A stretch of DNA of 64,000 nt, from positions 1-64,000 of the forward strand of contig CAJOHN010000005.1 of the NCBI GenBank assembly GCA_905234235.1. The letters are read 5' to 3'. Positions 30,324 through 40,666 of this stretch are shown here, in pieces (the first letter of the stretch is position 1; each line of letters opens with the position of its first letter). Under the pieces are notes generated by a model that saw only the letters and a list, made by a program, of their open reading frames with translations, did no database searches and was not told where the DNA came from. The translations under genes and the position numbers were made by a program. The stretch is from an uncultured Selenomonadaceae bacterium. GTDB taxonomy: Bacteria; Bacillota; Negativicutes; Selenomonadales; Selenomonadaceae.

Positions 30324-31511
30324 TTAAATTTCGGAAAGATATTTGGTGATAGCGGCGTCGTAATCGGCAGTATGCGCGAAAGCCTCAGCGGCGAGATTTT
30401 TCCGTACTTCCAAAGGTACTTCGCCGGTCTCCGCGATGAGTTTAGCAATTTCGTTGTAACGTTCGGGGTTAGTTACGACGGTAACGAACTTGAAATTTTT
30501 AGCCGCCGCGCGAATCATAGCGGGTCCGCCGATGTCAATATTTTCAATCGCGTCTTCCAGCGTGACGTTCGGCTTGCGGATAGTTTTCTTGAACGGGTAC
30601 AAGTTGACGACAACCAAATCGATAGGCTCAATGCCGTTCTCGTGCATTTGCTTGACGTGTTCGGGGTTATCGCGGACAGCCAGAATGCCGCCGTGAATTT
30701 TTGGGTTGAGGGTTTTAACTCGCCCGTTCATAATTTCCGGAAAGCCGGTTAAGTCGCTGACGTAAGTAACTGGAACGCCCGCCGCCCGAATCGCCTTACC
30801 TGTGCCGCCGGTGCTGATAATTTCGACGCCGCACTTACTGAGTTTCTTCGCCAAGTCTACCACGTCGATTTTGTTCGACACGCTGATTAAAGCCCGTTTG
30901 ATTTTCATTTTACCGCCTCCAATTTCAACTCTACGCCCGACGACTTTAAGTTGTCCGTCGATGAACAATTTTATAGCCAGCGGGTAGATTTTATGTTCCT
31001 GTTCCAAGACGCGTGCCGCTAAAGTTTCTTCGGTATCGTCTTCGCGGACTTCGACTGCGGCTTGCATGATGATTGCTCCGGTGTCCGTGCCCTCGTCGAC
31101 GAAATGAACCGTACAACCCGAAACCTTTGCGCCGTAAGCCAAAACGTCTCTGTGAGCGTGTGCGCCTGCGAATGACGGCAGTAGCGACGGGTGAATATTC
31201 ATAATGCGGTTAGGGAATTGGCGGACGAATTCGGGGCTTAGAATCCGCATGAAGCCCGCCAAAATCACCAAGTCGACGCCGTTAAGGTATTTTAAAAGTT
31301 CCGCCTCGAATTCTGCGCGGCTGGCAAATTTTTTCCTATCGACGCAGATATTTTTAATGCCCGCCGTCTCAGCCCGTTGCAAGGCTCCGACGTTCGGTTT
31401 ATCGGTAAGGACGATTGAAATTTGAGCCTTTAAGAAGCCGTTTTCTATCGCGTCGATGATGGATTGCAAATCTGTACCGCGCCCCGAACAAAGCACGCCT
31501 AACTTAGTCAT
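30324..31511 (-). CDS. purN: Fusion of GAR transformylase (PurN) and IMP cyclohydrolase (PurH N-domain)
   Basis: The 395-residue protein has PurN in residues 1-201 ([44 protein letters not shown]) and then the MGS-like IMP cyclohydrolase half of PurH ([49 protein letters not shown]). The AICAR transformylase half of PurH is missing. At the junction an in-frame ATG (30908) lies behind GGAGGCGGT, so a free cyclohydrolase of 194 residues may also be made. Start ATG 31511, overlapping purM by 8 nt, with AGGTGGTG. Confidence 0.9.
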   Translation of the reverse strand: MTKLGVLCSGRGTDLQSIIDAIENGFLKAQISIVLTDKPNVGALQRAETAGIKNICVDRKKFASRAEFEAELLKYLNGVDLVILAGFMRILSPEFVRQFPNRIMNIHPSLLPSFAGAHAHRDVLAYGAKVSGCTVHFVDEGTDTGAIIMQAAVEVREDDTEETLAARVLEQEHKIYPLAIKLFIDGQLKVVGRRVEIGGGKMKIKRALISVSNKIDVVDLAKKLSKCGVEIISTGGTGKAIRAAGVPVTYVSDLTGFPEIMNGRVKTLNPKIHGGILAVRDNPEHVKQMHENGIEPIDLVVVNLYPFKKTIRKPNVTLEDAIENIDIGGPAMIRAAAKNFKFVTVVTNPERYNEIAKLIAETGEVPLEVRKNLAAEAFAHTADYDAAITKYLSEI

Positions 31512-32523
31512 GAAATTCACCACCTAAAATTTCTACGCCGCCGCCTTCGACGACACGCCCGATTTTATGAAAAGTTTTGAACTCATCAGCAATTTCCGCG
31601 TCGACAATCAGAATCATTCCAATGCCGCAGTTGAACGTCCGAAACATTTCATGACGCGGGACGTTGCCCCATTCTTGCAAGCACTTAAAGATTTTAGGAA
31701 TTGTCCAAGCGTCCGCGTCAATCGTTACGCCTAAACCTTCGGGCAGAGCGCGGGGGATATTATCATAGAAGCCGCCGCCGGTTATGTGAATCAGCCCGTG
31801 AATTTTATCGCCGAACTTCCTTATCAACGGCAGGCACACCTTAGGATAAAGGCGCGTTGGCGTCAAGAGTTCTTCGCCTAAAGTTTTATCGTCGGAAAAT
31901 TTCTCGTTACCCGTGAAGCCCATGCGCTCGAAAACAATTTTCCTAACGAGGCTGAAGCCGTTGGAATGCAAGCCGCTCGACGGCAACCCGATTAAAATAT
32001 CTCCGACTTTAACCCGCGCAGGCGTTATCAGCGATTTTTTTTCGACGACGCCGACCGCAAACCCTGCAATGTCATACTCGCCCGCAGGATAAAAGCCGCT
32101 CATCTCAGCAGTCTCGCCGCCGATAAGTGCGCAACCCGATTCCTTACACGCATTAGCGACGCCGCGAACGATTTCGGCAACCTGCGCGGGATTCAACTTA
32201 CCGACCGCCAGATAATCCAAGAAAAATAGCGGCTCGGCTCCTTGAACCAGAATATCATTAACGCACATCGCGACCGCGTCTTGCCCGATTGTGTCATGTT
32301 TATTAAGTTTGAATGCGATTTTTAATTTAGTACCCACGCCGTCCGTGCCCGATACTAAGATTGGTTCGTCGTAATTTTTCAACGCAAATAATCCGCCGAA
32401 CCCGCCAATATCCCCCAGAACTTCGGGGCGGTAAGTCGAGCGGACAAAGTTTTTAATTAATCGGACTGATTCGTTGCCCGCGTCAATATCCACGCCCGAA
32501 TCCTTGTAAGTCATTTGCTCCAT
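31504..32523 (-). CDS. purM: Phosphoribosylformylglycinamidine cyclo-ligase
   Basis: The 339-residue AIR synthetase begins [18 protein letters not shown] and has [36 protein letters not shown] and [16 protein letters not shown]. It closes the imidazole ring in step 5 of purine synthesis. Start ATG 32523 behind AGGGAGA; the frame is open further up but has no RBS. Between purC and purM there is a stable hairpin (32549-32577). Confidence 0.95.
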   Translation of the reverse strand: MEQMTYKDSGVDIDAGNESVRLIKNFVRSTYRPEVLGDIGGFGGLFALKNYDEPILVSGTDGVGTKLKIAFKLNKHDTIGQDAVAMCVNDILVQGAEPLFFLDYLAVGKLNPAQVAEIVRGVANACKESGCALIGGETAEMSGFYPAGEYDIAGFAVGVVEKKSLITPARVKVGDILIGLPSSGLHSNGFSLVRKIVFERMGFTGNEKFSDDKTLGEELLTPTRLYPKVCLPLIRKFGDKIHGLIHITGGGFYDNIPRALPEGLGVTIDADAWTIPKIFKCLQEWGNVPRHEMFRTFNCGIGMILIVDAEIADEFKTFHKIGRVVEGGGVEILGGEFHD

Positions 32524-32548
32524 AAAATTTCTCCCTAAAATGTTCAAA

Positions 32549-32577
32549 GGGGACAAGGCACAAATTCCCTCGTCCCC
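32549..32577 (-). other. Strong hairpin in the purC-purM spacer
   Basis: GGGGAC (32549-32554) pairs with GTCCCC (32572-32577), extended by AGG/CCT across a wobble. It is not followed by a T-run, so it may stabilise or process the pur transcript rather than end it. Confidence 0.5.
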
Positions 32578-32586
32578 AGAAGATTT

Positions 32587-33294
32587 TTACATAGTTAAAC
32601 GGTTAAGCATTTCCTTATAAGCCTCTTCGACGCCGCCCAAATCTTGACGGAAACGGTCTTTATCCAGTTTATCGTGCGTGACGGTATCCCAGAAACGGCA
32701 ATTATCGGGGGAAATTTCATCGGCAAGAATAACTTCGCCATAATCGCCGCGCCCGAATTCCAACTTAAAATCAATCAAGTCGACGTTTTTAGCCTTAAGG
32801 AGGTCGCGCAGAATCGTATTCACCGAAAAGGCAATGTGTTCCATTTGATTAAGTTCGTCGATTTTCGCCAAGTCCAACGCCATGATGTGATAGCGATTAA
32901 GCATAGGGTCGCCGAGTTCGTCGCTCTTGTAATAGTATTCGACGACGGGAACAGTAAGCGGCGTACCTTCCTCCAAGCCCAGACGTTTAACCAGACTGCC
33001 CGCTACGATATTGCGCACGACGACTTCCAGCTTAATCATATCGAGCCGCTTAACAATCATCTCGCGTTCGCCCGCCTTCTCGACGAAGTGCGTTTTAATG
33101 CCTCTATCCTTGAGTTGCTTAAAGAAGAACTCGCTGATTTTGTTATTGATGACGCCTTTACCTTCGATAAGCCCGTGCTTTGCGCCGTTACCTGCCGTTG
33201 CGTCGTCCTTGAAATAAACCAAAAGCTCGGCAGGGTTATCGGTCTCGAAAACGGTTTTCGCCTTGCCCTCGTAAAGCATATTGCCCTTAATCAT
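32587..33294 (-). CDS. purC: Phosphoribosylaminoimidazole-succinocarboxamide synthase
   Basis: The 235-residue SAICAR synthetase has [43 protein letters not shown] and IDFKLEFGR...[11 protein letters not shown]. It adds aspartate to CAIR. RBS TAGGAGGTT. Second gene of purB-purC-purM-purN. Confidence 0.96.
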   Translation of the reverse strand: MIKGNMLYEGKAKTVFETDNPAELLVYFKDDATAGNGAKHGLIEGKGVINNKISEFFFKQLKDRGIKTHFVEKAGEREMIVKRLDMIKLEVVVRNIVAGSLVKRLGLEEGTPLTVPVVEYYYKSDELGDPMLNRYHIMALDLAKIDELNQMEHIAFSVNTILRDLLKAKNVDLIDFKLEFGRGDYGEVILADEISPDNCRFWDTVTHDKLDKDRFRQDLGGVEEAYKEMLNRLTM

Positions 33295-33305
33295 CGTGTA
33301 ACCTC

Positions 33306-34598
33306 CTAAAGTTCAAAACGTTTGAAAATCATATCCACATTGCGCAGGAAGAATTTATAATCGAAGCAGTCATCGATTTCCGCCGCGCTGAGATATTTCG
33401 TAATATCGGGGTCGCTTTTGACGTTGGTTTTGAAGTCTTCGCCGTCCAGCCAACGTTTCATGGCGTTACGCTGAACCCATTTATAAGCGTCTTCGCGCAG
33501 GACGCCCTTACCTACAATCTCAAGCATGAGCCGTTGACTATAAATAAGCCCGCCCGTGCGATTCATATTATGCAACATTGCTTCGGGGTAGACAAGCAGT
33601 TTATCAACAATATTTGTGAGCTTACGCGTGCAGTAGTCGACGTTAATAGTTGAATCTGGGAGGATGACGCGTTCAACGGAGCTGTGGCTGATGTCGCGTT
33701 CGTGCCAAAGGGTAATATCTTCCATAGCGGCGATAGCATTTCCTCTGACGAGCCGAGCCATACCCGCGACGCGTTCGCAATTAATCGGGTTACGTTTATG
33801 CGGCATAGCCGACGAGCCTTTTTGACCCGGCGAAAAATATTCTTCAGCCTCGCGGATGTCGGTGCGTTGAAGGTTACGAATTTCAGTAGCGATTTTCTCC
33901 AACGTGCTTGCGACGATAGCTAATGTTGTCATATATTCGGCGTGGCGGTCGCGTTGAATGACTTGCGTAGCCAAGCGGACGGGCGTCAATTCCAATTTCT
34001 TACAGACGATTTCCTCAATGCGCGGGTCGATATTTGAATAGGTACCGACTGCGCCGCTTAACTTCCCGACGCTGACGATTTGTTTAGCGTGTTCGACGCG
34101 TTCAATATCCCGTTCGACTTCCGCGCTCCAAAGCAAAAGTTTAAGTCCGAACGTCATCGGCTCAGCGTGGATACCGTGAGTGCGTCCGATACAAGCAGTA
34201 TGTTTAAATTCGACTGCGCGGCGGCGTAGGACTTCGCGGAACTTCCTAAGGTCGTCGAGGATAATTTCGGCGGAGCGTTTCATCATGAGGCAAATTGCGG
34301 TGTCTTTAACGTCGCTTGAGGTCAAACCCTTATGGATATATTTAGAATTTTCCCCGACGTATTCGCCGACGCACGTTAGGAAGGCTATAATATCGTGGTG
34401 CGTGACTGATTCGATTTCGTGAATGCGTTCGAGATTGAAGTTGGCTTTAGCGCGGATAATCTGCGCAGCTTCGGTAGGAATTTCGCCGAGTTCAGCCATA
34501 GCGTCGCAAGCGGCGAGTTCTACGTCTAGGATAGTCTGCCACTCGTTTTCAATAGACCAGAGTTTACCCATTTCGGGCAAGGTGTAGCGTTCAATCAT
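33306..34598 (-). CDS. purB: Adenylosuccinate lyase
   Basis: The 430-residue fumarase/aspartase-type enzyme shows [25 protein letters not shown] and the flexible signature loop [12 protein letters not shown]. It acts twice in purine synthesis, releasing fumarate from SAICAR and adenylosuccinate. RBS AAGGAGCTG. It opens the purine part of a long minus-strand operon. Confidence 0.96.
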   Translation of the reverse strand: MIERYTLPEMGKLWSIENEWQTILDVELAACDAMAELGEIPTEAAQIIRAKANFNLERIHEIESVTHHDIIAFLTCVGEYVGENSKYIHKGLTSSDVKDTAICLMMKRSAEIILDDLRKFREVLRRRAVEFKHTACIGRTHGIHAEPMTFGLKLLLWSAEVERDIERVEHAKQIVSVGKLSGAVGTYSNIDPRIEEIVCKKLELTPVRLATQVIQRDRHAEYMTTLAIVASTLEKIATEIRNLQRTDIREAEEYFSPGQKGSSAMPHKRNPINCERVAGMARLVRGNAIAAMEDITLWHERDISHSSVERVILPDSTINVDYCTRKLTNIVDKLLVYPEAMLHNMNRTGGLIYSQRLMLEIVGKGVLREDAYKWVQRNAMKRWLDGEDFKTNVKSDPDITKYLSAAEIDDCFDYKFFLRNVDMIFKRFEL

Positions 34599-34610
34599 AC
34601 AATCAGCTCC

Positions 34611-35480
34611 TTACAAGTCCAAATAGTAATGCGCCGTCAGTTCGACGAGTTCATCTGCTACCAGTGAATGAAACCCTGCGAACGATAAATTTTCAGCCTG
34701 CGCGGAGAAGGTGTAATGTCCGACAGCCCACGCCGCGACCTGTTGCGTTTCGGAAATTTTAGCGATATAAATTGTGGTACCCGTCGTATTATTCACGCGC
34801 CACTTTACGCCTGTTACCCCGCTTATATCTTGGAGTTCTTCGCCGTCAACGCGCTTATGAGTTTTTATCGTCAATGAAACGGTTGGCTCCCATCTGCGCC
34901 CGTAACGAACTTCGGCGACGCCTTGCCCCGCGTATATGCCGGTTATTTCGTAGCCGGATTTTTTAGGCATGTACAACGGGATAAATTTGACTGCGCGGGC
35001 GACTTCGGCAAAGTCGGCGTAGACAGCTTTTTGGTTTGTTAATGTAGTGGTTTCAGCGGGTTGCAACGTCGGTAAAGTTGGTTGTGGCGTTTGAATCGGC
35101 TCGACGACGGGCGGCGGCGGTGTAGGTGTAGGTTCGATTATCGGTTCATTCGGGTTGATTATTATCGGCTCTTCTTTTACGGGCGTTTCCTTTTGATTGG
35201 CAGTCTCTTTAAGTTTTTGTTCGTTCGCCTTTTCTTTCTCTTTACGGGTCTGCCTTAGTTTTTTCTTACGTTCCTTAACTTCTTTATCGGTTTCCTGCGT
35301 CGGCTTAGTTGTTATGCTGTCTTTTAACGCGGGATTTATTTCGCCGAGCTGTTCATCCTCGCCCGAACGGTCTTGTTCCGCCGCTATCAACGAGAGTTCT
35401 TTATCCTCTTCCGCCGCATAGCAAGGAAATTGAATCGCCGCCAACAACATCAGCAAGACGAGTGTTTTTCCAAACTTCAA
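34611..35480 (-). CDS. Exported protein with charged/proline-rich linker and DUF4367-like C-terminal domain
   Basis: The 289-residue protein has a signal peptide (cleavage after CYA), a highly charged segment of KERKKKLRQTRKEKEKAN type, a proline-rich spacer (EPTPTPPPPVVEP), and a C-terminal globular domain from about residue 160. That domain (FIPLYMPKKSGYEITGIYAG; WRVNNTTGTTIYIAKIS) resembles DUF4367-type regulators, but I am not sure. Start TTG at 35480 after AAGGAGGA. It probably spans the periplasm or binds the envelope. Placed between unknown genes and purB. Confidence 0.65.
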   Translation of the reverse strand: MKFGKTLVLLMLLAAIQFPCYAAEEDKELSLIAAEQDRSGEDEQLGEINPALKDSITTKPTQETDKEVKERKKKLRQTRKEKEKANEQKLKETANQKETPVKEEPIIINPNEPIIEPTPTPPPPVVEPIQTPQPTLPTLQPAETTTLTNQKAVYADFAEVARAVKFIPLYMPKKSGYEITGIYAGQGVAEVRYGRRWEPTVSLTIKTHKRVDGEELQDISGVTGVKWRVNNTTGTTIYIAKISETQQVAAWAVGHYTFSAQAENLSFAGFHSLVADELVELTAHYYLDL

Positions 35481-36349
35481 AAATATTCCTCCTTGCAAAT
35501 TTCGTATTGCCGAAACACGCGGCTGAGTGAGCCGTTGCCGAGTTGCAAATCAATCAACGATTCCTTAAACAAATTGAAACTAAATTTAATGTTATCGCTT
35601 TGGAGTTCGGGGAAGATTTCGGCTAGGAGTTTTTCAGCGCGGACGACTTCGGCAATATATTCATCAAGACCACTTTTATTTTTAAACACTTCGGGCAACT
35701 TATCGATGACTTGTTTTATGACGGAGAATTTTTCATTGAACTGCCCTTGCGGCGAACGTCTGTAAATTTCTTGGCGGAATTGCGGAGAGATTTCCGTCTC
35801 GAATAGCGCGAGACTTTTAGTTAGCGGGAAAATTTTTGTTGACGGCTTTAAATTTTCTTCAACGTCCGACGCGGTGGAATAGATTTTCCCGAAGTTTTTT
35901 ACTGCCAATAAAATTTCATCCGGTGGCGACGGCGGATAAATTATTGTATCGAATTTATTTTCGGGCAATGGATAATCGCCGATTTTATTTGTGGTTAGGA
36001 TTTTATTTGCGGGGTTGAACTGCGGTAAAATTTCTGCCAATTCTTCATCGAGTGGTGAGCGTTCGCTGACGTGCAATATCGAATGAATTTGTGCCTTCCT
36101 AAGCAGGCGGGCGACGATTCGCAAATAAATCATGAGTTCAGCCATTGATTCGGGAGTGGCTTTGAAGATTTTCTTAACCGCTTGATGAATTATCATTGCC
36201 AGCGGGTAAGTTGTTGTGCCCTCCGTCGTGAATTTATGGGAATGAATGCGGCTTCTGTTGGCAAGGGGGGTTCGCACGTCCAAAATCATTTCGGATTGGT
36301 CATTATCGAGGAAGAAAAATTGCCCGTTGGTGTAGTTGATTTTGCTCAA
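35477..36349 (-). CDS. Hypothetical protein
   Basis: The 290-residue protein has no signal peptide and is not recognised. A middle segment (KILTTNKIGDYPLPENKFDTIIYPPSPPDEIL) looks like the motif region of a Rossmann-type fold such as a degenerate methyltransferase, followed by a helical C terminus. TTG start at 36349 overlaps the stop of the glycosyltransferase, with GGAGGC upstream. It overlaps the following gene by 4 nt, so it is translationally coupled on both sides. Confidence 0.6.
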   Translation of the reverse strand: MSKINYTNGQFFFLDNDQSEMILDVRTPLANRSRIHSHKFTTEGTTTYPLAMIIHQAVKKIFKATPESMAELMIYLRIVARLLRKAQIHSILHVSERSPLDEELAEILPQFNPANKILTTNKIGDYPLPENKFDTIIYPPSPPDEILLAVKNFGKIYSTASDVEENLKPSTKIFPLTKSLALFETEISPQFRQEIYRRSPQGQFNEKFSVIKQVIDKLPEVFKNKSGLDEYIAEVVRAEKLLAEIFPELQSDNIKFSFNLFKESLIDLQLGNGSLSRVFRQYEICKEEYF

Positions 36350-37464
36350 AGAGCGTCGCCTCCGTACAGCAGATAATTCAGCCGCGCCACGATTTTATTA
36401 GCGTCGAATTGTTCTCGCGCATAAGTAGCGGCGTGCCGTCCCCCGGAGTTGATAAGCCTTTCCTTACTGCAAACTTTAAGCAGAATTTGAGCGAGTGCGT
36501 CGACATCACCAATCGGAAAAATTTTCCCGCACCTGCCGCCGTCAATCATATCATCTGCCGCGTCGACAGCCGAACTTATAATGTAATCGCCGCTGAATAA
36601 AGCTTCCGCCGCCACGTTCGGTGCCCCCTCTAAATTTGAAGTCAGACAAAAAATTTTAGCCCGCTTGTATTCGTCCATCAAAGCAATTTTATCTTCAATC
36701 AACCCCGCAAAAATCACGCGTCCGCGCAGATCCGGTCGAATCGTAAAGAATTTTTCAATGTAAGGTTTGAACTCTTCCTCGACGCCGCCGACAAATCGGA
36801 CATTCCACTCCGGCAAGTCTTCAGCTATCTTCGCGAACGCCGCAAGTAATAAGTGATTCTGTTTTTGTTTAGTGCCGATACGCCCGACCGTTAAGATGAC
36901 ATTTTCCTTAGGCACGTCGTTGAATGTGACTTCAAAAAAATTATACCAGCCGTTTCGAATCAAATCGACGGGGACGCTCCATTTTGCCGACAGATATTTT
37001 TGAGTAGCGCGGCAACTGGCGGCGACCACGTCGCAGGAATGCAGGAATTTTTTATAAGCGGGGACTTCGTGCGGCAATCTGTCAGCCCAAGCAATGTTCA
37101 TATCGGTAGCGAGATAAATTTTCCCGTCGGGGCGAATGTTTTTGTAATGTTCGACGAGCGGGATATAAATGGGATAAGCCCCGTAGAGAATCAGCAAATC
37201 CATATCGTCGGCGTGCGCAGTAACATAATCGAGCCGCGCCTGCAAAGAATCTTCGGGCAAGAAATTCATCTCCAAGCCGCGCAGATACTTTTCGAGATAA
37301 GGATAATTCTCGTCGACCTTGAGCCCGACAAGCACCGAGTGGTAGCCGTGATTTTTATGGAGCAGATAGGGCACAAGCCCGCAATCTTTTAGGAGTTGCT
37401 GATTATTCCAGCCGCCGCCTCTGGTTGGGTTGCCGCTTGAAGCAATCAGATACGCTCCGTGCAT
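36346..37464 (-). CDS. Group 1 (GT4) glycosyltransferase
   Basis: The 372-residue GT-B enzyme has GNPTRGGGWNNQQLLK near the N terminus, the hinge ILTVGRIGTKQKQNHLLLAAF and the donor-binding E-x7-E region (FCLTSNLEGAPNVAAEALFSGDYII). The sugar and acceptor are unknown; a role in surface glycan or protein glycosylation is likely. Start ATG 37464 behind GAGGTGATGACA. First gene of the long minus-strand operon. Confidence 0.85.
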   Translation of the reverse strand: MHGAYLIASSGNPTRGGGWNNQQLLKDCGLVPYLLHKNHGYHSVLVGLKVDENYPYLEKYLRGLEMNFLPEDSLQARLDYVTAHADDMDLLILYGAYPIYIPLVEHYKNIRPDGKIYLATDMNIAWADRLPHEVPAYKKFLHSCDVVAASCRATQKYLSAKWSVPVDLIRNGWYNFFEVTFNDVPKENVILTVGRIGTKQKQNHLLLAAFAKIAEDLPEWNVRFVGGVEEEFKPYIEKFFTIRPDLRGRVIFAGLIEDKIALMDEYKRAKIFCLTSNLEGAPNVAAEALFSGDYIISSAVDAADDMIDGGRCGKIFPIGDVDALAQILLKVCSKERLINSGGRHAATYAREQFDANKIVARLNYLLYGGDAL

Positions 37465-37879
37465 TGTCATCACCTCGCGCAGATTATATCAAGTTACACG
37501 TTAAGCGACAAGGGATTATCGGGAACAAAAAAGGCGGAAGCTTTCGCCTCCGTCTTGGTTCTATGTACAAGTGCTATCTCATTTATTCATATCTCACCTC
37601 CCATTTGCGACGTTTGGTGGACATCGCAAGATATTTGCCGCCGACCAAGCTACGGGGATAGCCTTTCGGCACTGTGGCGTATATGTTGTTTTACTGGGAT
37701 TAACGGGAATTATATTATAAAACGATTAGAAAATTATTAGAACGAGATTAAATTTTTGCTGAAACCAATCCACGTTCCTCCCGCCGCCTAACTGTAGCAG
37801 AAAACAAATTCCATTGCAAGCCACTGATAGAAAAATTTTCTTGGGCACAAAAAAATATTGTATTCAACAGAGCGCGGGC
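37465..37879. other. Gene-free region with a structured RNA unit on the minus strand
   Basis: On the minus strand an AT-rich TATAATATAAT start region (near 37715) is followed by nested helices: GCCGA/TCGGC enclosing AAG-CTA/TAG-CTT (about 37625-37690). Next come TTGCGA/TCGCAA (about 37605-37630), a good RBS (GGGAGGTGAG) and ATG AAT AAA TGA, a three-codon ORF. It ends at a hairpin plus T6 (about 37527-37552). No protein gene is visible; 37740-37870 holds nothing recognisable. Confidence 0.45.
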
Positions 37880-37908
37880 TTGAATTTATTAAGCGGGGCT
37901 AATATAAT
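37880..37908 (+). promoter_or_regulatory. Promoter of the malic enzyme gene
   Basis: TTGAAT (37880-37885), 17-nt spacer, TATAAT (37903-37908), about 43 nt before the GTG start. Confidence 0.65.
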
Positions 37909-37950
37909 GCACGGCAGTTATAAAAGCAAGAGTTGAAAGGATGAATTTAA

Positions 37951-39186
37951 GTGGCAAACGTCGACAAGGAAGCACTGGCTCTGCATAAAACTTTTCGCGG
38001 CAAGTTGGAAGTTAGGAGCAAAGTGCCGCTCAAGACCAACAAAGATTTGACGCTTGCATATACGCCGGGCGTCGCGGCACCGTGTCTTGAGATTAAAGAC
38101 GACTTCGATAAAATTTACGACTACACCAATCGCGGCAACTTAGTAGCAGTCGTCACGAACGGTACGGCAGTTTTAGGGCTTGGCGATATTGGCGCGGGCG
38201 CGGGACTTCCCGTCATGGAAGGCAAGTCGATTCTGTTCAAAGGTTTTGCGGGCGTTGACGCAATTCCCATTTGTCTTAATACCAAGAGCGTCCCCGACAT
38301 TATTAAGACGATTCAGCTTATGGCTCCGAGTTTTGGCGGGATAAATCTTGAAGACATCAAAGCCCCCGAATGTTTCGACATTGAACGCGCGCTGAAAGAT
38401 TCTGTTGATATTCCTGTTTTCCACGACGACCAACACGGCACGGCGATTGTAGTTGCGGCGGCTCTGATTAATGCGCTTAGGCTTGTCGGCAAGAAGTTTG
38501 AGGATATAAAGGTTGTTGTCAACGGCGCGGGTGCGGCGGGTATGGCGATAACATATCTGATTCAGAAAATGGGCGCGAAGAATGTTATGCTGTGCGATTC
38601 GACGGGCGCGATCTATGAAGGGCGCGGCAAGGGCATGAATCCTTACAAAGACCAAATTGCCGCCGTCACGAACTTTGACAAGGAAGCTGGGCAACTCGTC
38701 GATGTTATTCACGGGGCGGACGTTTTTATTGGGGTGTCGAAGGCGAATCTTTTAACGCAGGAAATGGTTAAGATGATGAACAAAGACGCGATAATCCTTG
38801 CGATGGCGAATCCGACGCCCGAAATTATGCCTGACCTTGCGAAGGCGGCGGGGGCGCGAGTAGTAGCGACAGGGCGCAGTGACTTCCCGAATCAAGTTAA
38901 TAATCTGCTTGCATTTCCCGGCATATTCAGAGGAGCTTTGGACGTTCGGGCGACTGATGTTAATGAGGAGATGAAAATTGCGGCGGCCTATGCGATAGCC
39001 TCCCTTGTCAGTGCGGACGAACTTAACGAGGAACATGTTATCACGACGCCCTTTGATGAACGTGTTGCACCGACGGTAGCGGCGGCAGTTGCTAAGGCGG
39101 CTCAAGAGTCGGGAGTTGCTCGCAATATGACAATCACGCCTGAAGCGGTAGCGCAACATACCCGCGACCTTTTGGCTAAATTATAA
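37951..39186 (+). CDS. Malic enzyme, NAD(P)-dependent
   Basis: The 411-residue short-form malic enzyme has [51 protein letters not shown] (metal and substrate binding) and the Rossmann motif [12 protein letters not shown]. It decarboxylates malate to pyruvate. It lacks the phosphotransacetylase extension of MaeB. Start GTG at 37951 with GAAAGGATG. Followed directly by tRNA-Arg. Confidence 0.92.
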   Translation: MANVDKEALALHKTFRGKLEVRSKVPLKTNKDLTLAYTPGVAAPCLEIKDDFDKIYDYTNRGNLVAVVTNGTAVLGLGDIGAGAGLPVMEGKSILFKGFAGVDAIPICLNTKSVPDIIKTIQLMAPSFGGINLEDIKAPECFDIERALKDSVDIPVFHDDQHGTAIVVAAALINALRLVGKKFEDIKVVVNGAGAAGMAITYLIQKMGAKNVMLCDSTGAIYEGRGKGMNPYKDQIAAVTNFDKEAGQLVDVIHGADVFIGVSKANLLTQEMVKMMNKDAIILAMANPTPEIMPDLAKAAGARVVATGRSDFPNQVNNLLAFPGIFRGALDVRATDVNEEMKIAAAYAIASLVSADELNEEHVITTPFDERVAPTVAAAVAKAAQESGVARNMTITPEAVAQHTRDLLAKL

Positions 39187-39190
39187 AATT

Positions 39191-39266
39191 GTGCTCGTAG
39201 TCGAGTGGATAAGACGTCGGTCTCCGACACCGAAGAGCGCGGGTTCAAATCCCGCCGAGCACACCA
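39191..39266 (+). tRNA. tRNA-Arg(CCG)
   Basis: Acceptor GTGCTCG/CGAGCAC, anticodon stem TCGGT/ACCGA with loop CTCCGAC (anticodon CCG), T arm GCGGG-TTCAAAT-CCCGC, and an encoded CCA. All stems pair. Confidence 0.95.
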
Positions 39267-39280
39267 ATTAGAAAAAAATC

Positions 39281-39312
39281 AGCGGTTCCAATCAGTGGAG
39301 CCGCTTTAAATT
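39281..39312. terminator. Terminator after tRNA-Arg
   Basis: AGCGGTTCC (39281-39289) pairs with GGAGCCGCT (39297-39305), followed by TTAAATTT; it also borders the convergent HNH remnant. Confidence 0.6.
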
Positions 39313-39687
39313 TATGTTACGTCTTTATAAGTTTTGCCGTTGATTAAATTGTAAATTGTTGCCCTATTAACGTTGTATTGTTTAGCCAAAGCGCGGCAAC
39401 CAATACATGAACACCAAACAGTTTATCCTTGCCGCCCTTCGACAAACTTACTATAGCGTAGCCGTCAATGTTTATTTGGTACTTAAATATACGGGGCTTG
39501 CGCCCTTGAAGACTTTTAACTCTGCTTAAATTGCTGACTTGATAAAGCCCTTCATAATCGATAACATCGCGCCAAAGTTCATGCGGAAAATCTTCTGTAG
39601 AAAACCAACGTGGGCTGTTCCGTAGCACATCAACCATTTATTAAGCTCTGCCATTAAAAATCTTCGTGATTCTTTCGTCATGTGCAT
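39312..39687 (-). pseudogene. Decayed NUMOD4/HNH-type endonuclease gene next to tRNA-Arg
   Basis: The frame from 39637 gives a NUMOD4 motif (ELWRDVIDYEGLYQVSNLSRVKSL, residues about 20-43) and the start of the HNH_3 region (INIDGYAIVSLSKGG; VHVLVAALW). The HNH core that should follow is missing. In another frame, ending at TAA 39312, comes the C-terminal helix-turn-helix expected in these proteins (ALAKQYNVNRATIYNLI). So a deletion of the His-Asn-His core plus a frameshift has left a remnant. A third frame upstream begins at ATG 39687 behind AAGGAG. Likely a mobile endonuclease relic. Confidence 0.65.
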
Positions 39688-39713
39688 TTTCTCCTTATGG
39701 CATGATTAAATTT

Positions 39714-40664
39714 TTATTTATTGGTCAAGCCGAGTTCGTGCAAAAGTTTCATATCGTCTTGGATGTTATTGCTTGAAGTTGTAAGCATATTGCCTGTGAT
39801 AGAGGCGGAGGCACCGTTAAGGAGAGCGGACGCGCCGTTATCGGGCAGAAATTTTCTTCCTGCGGCGAGGCGGACGTTTGCGGTTGGGTTAATGTAGCGG
39901 AAAATGGCAATGGTACGGAGGACATCATCGGGCGCGAGAGTTTTAAGGTTTTCGAGAGCCGTGCCCTTAATCGCCATTAGAACATTAACGGGAATGGATT
40001 CAATGCGGAGCGCGGCGAGTTCAAACGCTAAATCGATTCTGTCTTGCCAAGTTTCGCCCATGCCGATAATCCCGCCCGAACAAACGCAAAAACCTTCTGC
40101 CTGCGCGGACTTAATAGTTTTAATTCTGTCGTCGTAAGTGTGCGTGGTACAAATGCGCGGGAAAAATCTGCGCGAAGTCTCCAAGTTGTGATGATAACTC
40201 GTTACGCCCGTCGCCCGAAGTCGCTTAAGTTGTTCAGCAGTCAAAATGCCGTGCGAGGCGCATAAATCAATCTTTAAATTACTTTTCAAGACTTTGTAAG
40301 CTTCAATGGCGCGTTCAAAATTGATACCGTCAAGAGTTCTGCCGCTGGTGACGATAGAAAAGCGATTAACGCCCGCCCGTTCATTAGCAAGCGCGACTTC
40401 CAGAATTTTATCGACGGGTAGGAAATCGTATTCAGCAATGCCGGTTTTATGCCGCGCAGATTGAGCGCAATATTTACAATCCTCAGAGCAACGCCCGCTT
40501 TTGCCGTTAATAATCGTGCAGAGGTCGATATGGTTACCGCGAAAATGTTTCTGAATCAAAGCCGCGCCCGCCTGTAGTTCGTCAAGGGGTGTTGTCAATA
40601 AAAATTCCAAATCGTCGGAAGGTTTAAGTCGTTCGCCGTTAATAATTTTCTTAGCAATGTCCAA
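39714..40664 (-). CDS. bioB: Biotin synthase
   Basis: The 316-residue radical SAM enzyme has NGKSGRCSEDCKYCAQSA (C-x3-C-x2-C) near residue 55, then FSIVTSGR, SYHHNLETSRRFFPRICTTHTYDDR and GIIGMGETWQDRIDLAFEL. It inserts sulfur into dethiobiotin. Start TTG 40664, eight bases after the GGGGGAG RBS formed by the bioY end; the open frame to 41228 is the antisense-phase shadow of bioY. With the biotin transporter bioY upstream. Confidence 0.93.
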   Translation of the reverse strand: MDIAKKIINGERLKPSDDLEFLLTTPLDELQAGAALIQKHFRGNHIDLCTIINGKSGRCSEDCKYCAQSARHKTGIAEYDFLPVDKILEVALANERAGVNRFSIVTSGRTLDGINFERAIEAYKVLKSNLKIDLCASHGILTAEQLKRLRATGVTSYHHNLETSRRFFPRICTTHTYDDRIKTIKSAQAEGFCVCSGGIIGMGETWQDRIDLAFELAALRIESIPVNVLMAIKGTALENLKTLAPDDVLRTIAIFRYINPTANVRLAAGRKFLPDNGASALLNGASASITGNMLTTSSNNIQDDMKLLHELGLTNK

Positions 40665-40666
40665 AG

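Noticed and set aside
37425-37740. Plus-strand ORFs across the malic enzyme upstream region
   Set aside because: They cross a terminator and a structured RNA on the other strand and have no ribosome site.
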